From Chloroflexota bacterium (GTDB taxonomy: Bacteria; Chloroflexota; Anaerolineae; Aggregatilineales; Aggregatilineaceae): DNA of 5,946 nt. Each line of letters starts with the position of its first letter. Within the stretch, counting starts at the first letter, position 1. The notes beneath the pieces are model-generated. The model saw only the letters and a list, made by a program, of their open reading frames with translations. It searched no databases and was not told the DNA's origin. Made by a program: the position numbers and the translations under genes. Below, piece by piece: positions 1 through 5,298 of the stretch. The stretch is taken from the NCBI GenBank assembly GCA_016234525.1, contig JACRBK010000597.1:1-5946 (forward strand), in the 5' to 3' direction.

Positions 1-921
1 GGCGGCCCACATGGGGGCGCTGCTGAAACCGCCCTCGGCATAGGCGACTTTTCGTTCTACTTCCACAACAGCGGTCGCAAAAGCCGCCCCGGTATACACC
101 GGTCCATCTACGCCTGTGTCTGACACGATCCGAATATAATCCGAGGCTCCCGCGAGGCTGACAGCACTCACCGGAATCCAGCCGATGCCGAAGACGCCAG
201 TCACCTGCCACCAGGTATTATCAGCATTGCGCCCTGTCGCAGGAACAGCCGTACCTGCCGCCAGAGTAGCAATCACATCGCCGCCACCCGGTTGAGTGGT
301 TACGACCACATCCGCATTGACGCGGATCGTCGGGCCATCGAATGACGGTCCGGGATCGCCGACTCGCTCTACCAGGGTTTCTTCACCCCGGAAAGCGACT
401 TCACCCGCGTTGACCCAACCTGCGCCCAGCGGAGTCTGAACCTGCCACCAGTTGCCATCGATTGAACGTCCCATCACGGTGAGCACGGCGCCTGTGGGCG
501 AAATGCCGACTATAAATGAGTCCGCGTTAGGATTGCGGTATACCGTCGCCGGGAACCGATCCACGATGACCGTGGGCGCTTCATAAGTGCCTGCTGGTTG
601 GTTCACCACCGGCACAGTATTCAACACGCCGCTAAAAATGACTAACTCTGCGCTGACCCATCCCGTGCCAAATGACGAGGTAACACGCCACCATCCGCTG
701 TTTGTGCTGCGCCCGGTGACTGGAAGTACTGTACCCCCGCTGACGCTGCCTAATGCTGTCGTGTGCAGCGATGGCCCGCTGCGGACATGCGCCGCGCCGG
801 TGTTAACAGTCACCGTGTTGCCGCCTTGTGCCAGGGCGGGAGCTGCTGTCAGAGCCAGCATAGAAACGATCATGCTCAGGATAAGACCTGCGAGAACTGC
901 TACTCGAACGCAGCGTATCAT
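1..921 (-). CDS. Secreted protein with three bacterial SH3 (SH3b) repeats, 3' end cut by window edge
   Basis: The frame is open from the ATG at 919-921 to the left edge (307 codons), so the C-terminus is missing. Residues 1-31 look like a signal peptide: MIRCVR, then a long hydrophobic core ending in APALA before QGG, a likely signal peptidase I site. Three SH3b-type repeats follow at about 35-96, 117-178 and 197-258. Each carries a strand with a x-V-x-x-x-P/G pattern, a turn with TGR or MGR, a Trp pair (GWWRV, NWWQV, TWWQV) and a closing GxGWV/I strand (GTGWV, GAGWV, GIGWI). The Trp pairs recur every 79-81 residues. The first repeat has the classic VRSGPS motif. After residue 260 a different segment begins (DYIRIVSDTG...), of unknown fold. 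SH3b domains commonly bind peptidoglycan or other surface ligands, so an exported envelope-binding role is likely, but the ligand and any catalytic domain cannot be told. A strong ribosome site supports the start. Confidence 0.88.
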   Translation of the reverse strand, partial: MIRCVRVAVLAGLILSMIVSMLALTAAPALAQGGNTVTVNTGAAHVRSGPSLHTTALGSVSGGTVLPVTGRSTNSGWWRVTSSFGTGWVSAELVIFSGVLNTVPVVNQPAGTYEAPTVIVDRFPATVYRNPNADSFIVGISPTGAVLTVMGRSIDGNWWQVQTPLGAGWVNAGEVAFRGEETLVERVGDPGPSFDGPTIRVNADVVVTTQPGGGDVIATLAAGTAVPATGRNADNTWWQVTGVFGIGWIPVSAVSLAGASDYIRIVSDTGVDGPVYTGAAFATAVVEVERKVAYAEGGFSSAPMWAA

Positions 922-930
922 ACCTTTTCC

Positions 931-936
931 CCTCCT
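931..936 (-). promoter_or_regulatory. Shine-Dalgarno site of the SH3b protein gene
   Basis: The minus strand reads AGGAGG here, a perfect anti-16S match, 9 bases before the ATG at 919-921. It fixes the start of the SH3b gene. A small inverted repeat lies just upstream (CGGCG at 944-948 against CGCCG at 956-960, 7-base loop), inside the presumed leader. Confidence 0.8.
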
Positions 937-993
937 GGAATTCCGGCGTTATTTGCGCCGAACTGATAAATACTCTTGCCCGTCTACGTGTTT

Positions 994-999
994 AGTATA
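994..999 (-). promoter_or_regulatory. Possible -10 element for the SH3b protein gene
   Basis: The minus strand reads TATACT, five of six matches to the sigma-70 type -10 consensus, about 73 bases before the start codon. No good -35 hexamer lies 16-18 bases upstream, so this is only a candidate. It is plausible because the 136-bp gap from the ATPase gene (922-1057) is AT-rich and large enough for an independent promoter. I see no other gene or terminator in that gap. Confidence 0.3.
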
Positions 1000-1057
1000 G
1001 CCGAAATTTACACATCTACATGCTAATCTGATTTACATTTTTTAGCCAATGGGCCGA

Positions 1058-2173
1058 TCAGCCTATACGCGCGTCTGTCTTTTTATCAAAGAGATACAGC
1101 CGTTCAGTAGGAAAATGCAAATGAATCGTCTGTCCAATCTCGAAGGAATGCTCCAGGCCAGCGGCGGCGATGCACGACTGGCTGCCGATCTTGAGATAGA
1201 CTAACTGGCGCTGTTGAGTCAAGATCGGCTCCACAAAATCTACTTTTGCCGCTATGCCGCTTTCCACGATTTCGACATGCTCAGGCCGGATGCCCAGCCA
1301 TACTCCCTGACCGGAGGTTAGCCCTGGCCGGATCGGGCTGACGTCAAAACTACGTCCTTCCCAATGATCCTGCATGATCCAGCCTTCAAATAGATTCATC
1401 GGCGGGGTTCCAAAAAACTGGGCGACAAACGCGCTGACTGGGGTCTCATACAATGCTTGCACGGTCCCGATCTGCTCGATCTTACCGTCGCGCATGATGG
1501 CGATGCGATGTGCCAGGGCCATCGCCTCAGTCTGATCGTGGGTGACATAAACTGATGTGATCTGATAGTGGCGCAGCAGACGGTGTAGTTGCAGCCGAGT
1601 CTCGACGCGCAGCCGGGCGTCCAGGCTGGAAAGAGGTTCGTCGAACAAAAAAACTTTGGGATCGCGTGCCAGACAGCGCGCGACGGCGACTCGCTGCTGT
1701 TCTCCGCCGGAAAGCGTCGGGGGTTTGCGGCTGAGCAGGTGTTTGAGGTCAACGCCCATCACTTTGACGATGTGTTCGATTCGTTCGGGAATTTTCTCCG
1801 GCTGTTTGTGGATCACATCATAAAACCCAATATTGAGCCAGGCTTCCATGTGGGGATACAGGGCGTAGTTTTGAAAAACCATGCCGATTCCCCGCTCCCC
1901 GGCAGGAATATCTTTGAGGGATACATTGTCATAAAAAACCTCGCCAGAGTCGGGGGGTAGAACCCCGGCGATTATTTTGAGCAGCGTGGTCTTGCCGCAG
2001 CCTGACGGTCCCAGAATGCCCAAAGTCTCGCCGTTCCGAATGAGCAGGGAGAGGTCGTTCAGAGCATAAACTTGTTCGACAGTCTCGGACCCTTTGTTTG
2101 TCTCGTCTTTTTCCGGGGCGCGTCTTGTCCCTTCGTACCGTTTGGTCACGTGCCGCAGAATAATCGTGGGCAT
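1058..2173 (-). CDS. ABC transporter ATP-binding protein, MalK/UgpC type (carbohydrate import class) with TOBE domain
   Basis: This 371-residue protein has every ATPase motif: Walker A GPSGCGKTT (55-63), Q-loop Gln101 in VFQNYALYPHM, signature LSGGEQQ (154-160), Walker B VFLFDEP (174-180), D-loop SSLD (182-185) and switch His212 in VTHDQTEAMAL. Residues from about 250 (FVAQFFGTPPMN) to the end form the regulatory/TOBE region, with the typical GIRPEHVEI at 294-302. Length and motifs fit CUT1-family ATPases that energise sugar or glycerol-phosphate importers at the inner face of the membrane. About 20 charged residues (roughly 14-34) are inserted between KRYEG and VYALNDLSL, where relatives continue directly. 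No permease or substrate-binding gene is in the window, so it may be a shared ATPase of the MsiK kind (inference). The start has AGAGG at 2178-2182. It lies 45 bp after the glycosyltransferase gene on the same strand, a probable operon. The substrate is unknown. Confidence 0.93.
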   Translation of the reverse strand: MPTIILRHVTKRYEGTRRAPEKDETNKGSETVEQVYALNDLSLLIRNGETLGILGPSGCGKTTLLKIIAGVLPPDSGEVFYDNVSLKDIPAGERGIGMVFQNYALYPHMEAWLNIGFYDVIHKQPEKIPERIEHIVKVMGVDLKHLLSRKPPTLSGGEQQRVAVARCLARDPKVFLFDEPLSSLDARLRVETRLQLHRLLRHYQITSVYVTHDQTEAMALAHRIAIMRDGKIEQIGTVQALYETPVSAFVAQFFGTPPMNLFEGWIMQDHWEGRSFDVSPIRPGLTSGQGVWLGIRPEHVEIVESGIAAKVDFVEPILTQQRQLVYLKIGSQSCIAAAGLEHSFEIGQTIHLHFPTERLYLFDKKTDARIG

Positions 2174-2218
2174 GGTTCCTCTATTCGGCTGGTGACGGCG
2201 CTCCTTGCGGCGTTCTGG

Positions 2219-3145
2219 TCATGTGCGCAGATTATCTGCAATAAGCGCCCGTATTGAGTGTAGAATGATCCCCGTAAACAACATCTGAACGCCGACAATC
2301 GCCAGCAGTACACTGATCAAGGCATAGCCGGTAGCGAGTTCTTGATGGGCATTATATATCTCTATCACGGCGATGCCTAACGCGATGCCCAGCAGCAAGA
2401 TAATCATGCCGGGGACGCCGAAAAAGAACAGCGGGCGGTGTTGGCTGACCAGGGCAATGATTCCATTTAATACCTGCCAGCCATGCTTAAACGGATTGCG
2501 TTTAGGGCCTTCCTCATAAGTCATCGTCACCGGCACTTCTTCGATATTGAGCTTGTGCTGCTGGACGAGAAACTGCATCTCTGATTCAATCGAGAAGCCG
2601 CCTTCAGGACGGAAAGAAAAGGCTTGCAGTGCCTTGCGTGACAGGGCGCGAAAACCGCTTTGCGAGTCGGAGATCGTGACCCCTGATGCCACATTGGTGG
2701 CGACGGTCAGCGCGTGCTGACCCAAAATGCGCCAGCGCGGAATCTCGCTCTTAACTCCCAAAAAGCGCGATCCGACCACCACATCGGCCTGCTGACTCTC
2801 TACCGGCGCGATCAAGGCTGGGATTTCAGCCGGGTCGTGCTGGCCGTCTGCGTCAATCAAGATCACCACTGCCGCATCGAGGCTGCGCGCGCGTTCCAGC
2901 CCGGTATTAATCGCCTCGGCTTTGCCGCGATTTCCCTCGTGGCGGATGACCATTGCGCCCGCTTCTTCGGCTAGCGGCGCAGTCTGATCAGTTGAACCAT
3001 CGTCCACCACAATCACATGATCCACGTAATGCCGGGTTTTTAACACCACGCTGCCGATAAAACGGTCTTCGTTATAGGCCGCAATCACGGCAATTTTAGG
3101 TTGAAAAAGTGTTGGTTGGGTCACGGGCTGCTCAATCGTTAGCAT
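2219..3145 (-). CDS. Membrane-anchored family 2 glycosyltransferase, polyprenyl/dolichyl-phosphate sugar synthase type
   Basis: From the ATG at 3143-3145 the protein has 308 residues. An in-frame GTG at 3170-3172 would add nine. In the shorter numbering, a GT-A fold spans about 17-215: IAVIAAYNE (18-26), VDDGST (47-52), GNRGKAEAINTG (71-82), the metal-binding DADGQHD (98-104), VVGSRF (123-128) and SDSQSGFRA (159-167). These match GT2 enzymes that move a sugar from a nucleotide donor to a lipid phosphate. Two hydrophobic helices follow at about 238-263 and 273-296, as in GtrB-like enzymes, so the catalytic domain should sit on the cytoplasmic face of the membrane. Donor and lipid cannot be read from sequence. 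The gene is divergent from the LCP gene and upstream of the ATPase gene in the same direction. I prefer the ATG because the extra nine residues (MLKSRGDPI) look non-conserved and overlap a possible -10 box. The GTG has a better but distant AGGA, so the start is uncertain. Confidence 0.9.
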   Translation of the reverse strand: MLTIEQPVTQPTLFQPKIAVIAAYNEDRFIGSVVLKTRHYVDHVIVVDDGSTDQTAPLAEEAGAMVIRHEGNRGKAEAINTGLERARSLDAAVVILIDADGQHDPAEIPALIAPVESQQADVVVGSRFLGVKSEIPRWRILGQHALTVATNVASGVTISDSQSGFRALSRKALQAFSFRPEGGFSIESEMQFLVQQHKLNIEEVPVTMTYEEGPKRNPFKHGWQVLNGIIALVSQHRPLFFFGVPGMIILLLGIALGIAVIEIYNAHQELATGYALISVLLAIVGVQMLFTGIILHSIRALIADNLRT

Positions 3146-3162
3146 AATAGGATCGCCCCGCG

Positions 3163-3168
3163 ATTTTA
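3163..3168 (-). promoter_or_regulatory. Possible -10 element of the glycosyltransferase-ATPase operon
   Basis: The minus strand reads TAAAAT, within TTAAAAT. CTTTCA lies 17 bases upstream as a poor -35 (3 of 6). If used, transcription would begin about 10 bases before the ATG at 3145, giving a very short leader and excluding the GTG start at 3172. A second weak option, ATGACA (3279-3284) with a 15-base spacer to TATACC (3258-3263), would allow either start. Confidence 0.25.
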
Positions 3169-3237
3169 ACACGTCTTTGGGTTCCTGAAAGAAAATAGTG
3201 AGCCGAGCGTAGCTGGGACGTAGGGCAGCCGTACTCG

Positions 3238-3265
3238 TTGTTAGATAAACTTGACGTGGTATACT
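3238..3265 (+). promoter_or_regulatory. Probable promoter of the LCP gene
   Basis: TTGTTA (3238-3243) and TATACT (3260-3265) are separated by 16 bases, scoring 4 of 6 and 5 of 6 against the sigma-70 type consensus. The expected start near 3272 leaves a leader of about 36 bases before the ATG at 3308. The -10 overlaps the palindrome GTATAC, which also offers a weak minus-strand -10. No operator-like long inverted repeat is obvious nearby. Confidence 0.5.
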
Positions 3266-3307
3266 TGGCCGCTTGTGTTGTCATTGTAGTGAATAGACGA
3301 GGTTGTT

Positions 3308-5215
3308 ATGCGTTTGGGATGGCGTTTAGCTCGGATGCTGCTCAGCGGCGCGGTGATTGTCGCGGTGCTGCTGGGAGCAGTGGCGTATATGGTGTATGCG
3401 GCAAATGGTATTCTGGATAAGGTTGAGGCGCAGGATTTGCGCGAACAGCGTGATAAAGTAATTGTTGGTACAGCGACGGCACTTTCCGTCCGGCTTGCCG
3501 CGATCACCCTGGACGCGCCGTTCTCGACAGTGGAAATAGCATCGCCGACCACAGAGCCGGTGATTCCATCCATTACGCAGCCGCCAGCAGCGACAATCGT
3601 GCAGGCGGAACTTTTCATTGCCGAAACGCCGTCATTAACTCCATCTTCTACGCTGACAGAATTACCATCAAGAACCCCACTGCCGACAGAAACGCCCACC
3701 GCCACCCTGTCTCCCACTGTGACACTGATCCCGACGAATACGCCGCGTCCCTCTGTCACTGCGCAGGCCACCGCGCTGCCGACGAATACACCGCGTCCCT
3801 CTATCACGCCGACATTTACGGTGACGAACACGACTACTCAGACCCCGCTGCCGACAGCGACTCCTTCGCCAACGATCACCTTTACGCCGACCCCCACCTT
3901 TACTGTAACGATTCCTCCCACCGCGACCTATGTAATTCAAGGAACCTATGCCGTCCCCTATCTCACCCCGGTGGTCGAGATTCCGCCGCGTGTGCCGTTG
4001 TTGGAAAACGACCCTGATATTCTGAACTTTTTGCTGTTGGGCAGCGATACGACAGGCGGCGGTGTGGGCCATACCGACGTGATTATCCTGGTATCGGTCA
4101 ACAAAAAAGCCGGTTCGGTGGCGATGTGGCATCTGCCGCGCGACCTGTTCGTTTATATCCCCAACCACACGATGGATCGTATCAATATGGCTTATGCGCT
4201 GGGTGAATCCAACGATTATCCTGGCGGTGGATTTGGGTTGATGAAAGAAACCATCCTGTATAACCTGGGCATCGAGATTGATCATTATGCGCGGGTTGAC
4301 TTTGATGGTTTTATGCAGATCGTAGAAGAATTGGGTGGGTTAGAGGTCAGCGTAGACTGCGCCATCGCCGACTGGCGGCTGATTTCGCCTGAACTTGACC
4401 AGACGGTCGAAGATAACTGGGAATATTATACCCTTCCGATTGGCCGTCAGAGCCTCACACCCTATATGTCTCTGTGGTATGTGCGCAGCCGAAAAACCAC
4501 CAGCGATCTAGATCGCGGGCGGCGGCAAATGGACGTGCTGCGCGCCATGTGGTATCAAGCGCGTCAGCAGGGTTTGTTTGCTCAGGTCACAGAATTATGG
4601 CCGGAAGCTGTTCAGGTGGTCGAAACCGATATGTCTCTCACGGATGTGTTGGGTTTGATCCCGTTGGCGGTCAGCCTGGATATGAATAATATTGCCCGTT
4701 ACAGCGGCGAACGCGGCGTGCATTATATTCCGTTCATCACACCGGATGATAAACGTGATGTGGTGCTGCCAGATCGTAATACACTGGTTCCGCTGATTCA
4801 AGACTTCCTGACTCCGCCCACCAGCAACCGGTTGGGCCGCCAGGCTGTCCTGGTCGATGTGATTGACGCCTCAGCTTATGGCCTGGGTTTTGCGACAGTG
4901 TCAGCCGATCGTTTGGCCTGGGAAGGTTTCGCCGCCCGAATCGTGAACACGACGATTGATCACCCGCTTGATCTCACTGTGATTTATGATTACACGGGAC
5001 AATCTAAAGGCAGCGCCCTAGATGATCTCAAGCGCGTGCTGCGTGTGAGCGATACCCAGGTAATTGCCCAACCTGATCCGAACCGGACTGTCGATTATCG
5101 AGTCGAAATCGGGGCCGCATACAATGCCTGTGTTTATGGGGGCTCAGAAGCAGAGATCGAAGCCGGGCCGCCTGTCCCCACGGGGACGCCTTCCGGTGAA
5201 AATAATTTCGGCTAA
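3308..5215 (+). CDS. LytR-CpsA-Psr (LCP) family protein with Pro/Thr-rich stalk and LytR_C-like C-terminus
   Basis: LCP proteins are membrane enzymes that transfer lipid-pyrophosphate-linked glycopolymers to peptidoglycan or other acceptors outside the cell. This 635-residue member starts with a short basic end and one membrane helix (about 9-31), giving an outside C-terminus. Residues 79-206 are a Pro/Thr/Ser-rich stalk with repeated TPT and PTNTPRPS words. The LCP domain spans about 238-425: FLLLGSD (241-247), TDVIILVS (256-263), PRDLFVYIP (277-285), DRINMAYA (290-297), VDFDGFMQIVEELGG (330-344), YVRSR (391-395) and DLDRGRRQ (400-407). These supply the expected acidic and Arg residues that bind the pyrophosphate lipid and metal. 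Residues 511-608 resemble the LytR_C domain (VLVDVIDASAYGLG, DLTVIYDY, VEIGAAY). Family members are often 300-450 residues; the stalk explains the excess. GAGG at 3299-3302, 5 bases before the ATG, supports the start. The divergent neighbour is a lipid-sugar glycosyltransferase, consistent with surface glycopolymer assembly. The native polymer is unknown. Confidence 0.93.
   Translation: MRLGWRLARMLLSGAVIVAVLLGAVAYMVYAANGILDKVEAQDLREQRDKVIVGTATALSVRLAAITLDAPFSTVEIASPTTEPVIPSITQPPAATIVQAELFIAETPSLTPSSTLTELPSRTPLPTETPTATLSPTVTLIPTNTPRPSVTAQATALPTNTPRPSITPTFTVTNTTTQTPLPTATPSPTITFTPTPTFTVTIPPTATYVIQGTYAVPYLTPVVEIPPRVPLLENDPDILNFLLLGSDTTGGGVGHTDVIILVSVNKKAGSVAMWHLPRDLFVYIPNHTMDRINMAYALGESNDYPGGGFGLMKETILYNLGIEIDHYARVDFDGFMQIVEELGGLEVSVDCAIADWRLISPELDQTVEDNWEYYTLPIGRQSLTPYMSLWYVRSRKTTSDLDRGRRQMDVLRAMWYQARQQGLFAQVTELWPEAVQVVETDMSLTDVLGLIPLAVSLDMNNIARYSGERGVHYIPFITPDDKRDVVLPDRNTLVPLIQDFLTPPTSNRLGRQAVLVDVIDASAYGLGFATVSADRLAWEGFAARIVNTTIDHPLDLTVIYDYTGQSKGSALDDLKRVLRVSDTQVIAQPDPNRTVDYRVEIGAAYNACVYGGSEAEIEAGPPVPTGTPSGENNFG
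3731..3807 (+). repeat. Direct repeat inside the LCP stalk coding sequence (2 x 29 bp, 48-bp period)
   Basis: Bases 3731-3759 and 3779-3807 match at 27 of 29 positions. Each encodes PTNTPRPS followed by Val or Ile and Thr, one unit being 16 codons. The near-identity at DNA level, both differences being G to A, points to a fairly recent in-frame duplication that lengthened the Pro/Thr stalk. Confidence 0.85.
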
Positions 5216-5251
5216 TACGCGAAAATCGGCGGTAACATAACGAAACTTGTA

Positions 5252-5278
5252 GGGGCGCAAATCGCGCCCCTGTTTTTT
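5252..5278 (+). terminator. Intrinsic terminator of the LCP gene
   Basis: A perfect 7-bp stem (GGGGCGC at 5252-5258, GCGCCCC at 5264-5270) with a 5-base loop AAATC is followed by TG and six T (5273-5278). It begins 37 bases after the LCP stop codon. The opposite strand lacks a T tract after the hairpin, so it should stop plus-strand transcripts mainly. It lies 21 bp past the stop of the convergent PD40 gene and could still form a hairpin at that mRNA's 3' end. Confidence 0.87.
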
Positions 5279-5298
5279 GCTGAAAGCTGATAGCCGTT

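Noticed and set aside
587..1000. 137-codon plus-strand frame
   Set aside because: It overlaps the signal peptide and first SH3b repeats of the minus-strand gene, which has clear motifs and a perfect ribosome site. This frame shows no domain.
1022..1046. Inverted repeat GCTAA/TTAGC after the ATPase gene as a terminator
   Set aside because: The stem is only 5 bp and AT-rich with a 15-base loop, and no T tract follows on the minus strand.
1589..1960. 123-codon plus-strand frame
   Set aside because: Antisense to the catalytic motifs of the ABC ATPase.
3241..3831. 196-codon open frame on the minus strand with GVFVG-like repeats
   Set aside because: It lies wholly antisense to the LCP membrane helix and Pro/Thr stalk. 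The repeats are the complement of the stalk codons, and there is no recognisable domain.
3668..4285. 205-codon minus-strand frame rich in Arg
   Set aside because: Antisense to the LCP core. The biased Arg/Gly composition reflects the complement of Pro/Thr codons and does not resemble a real protein.
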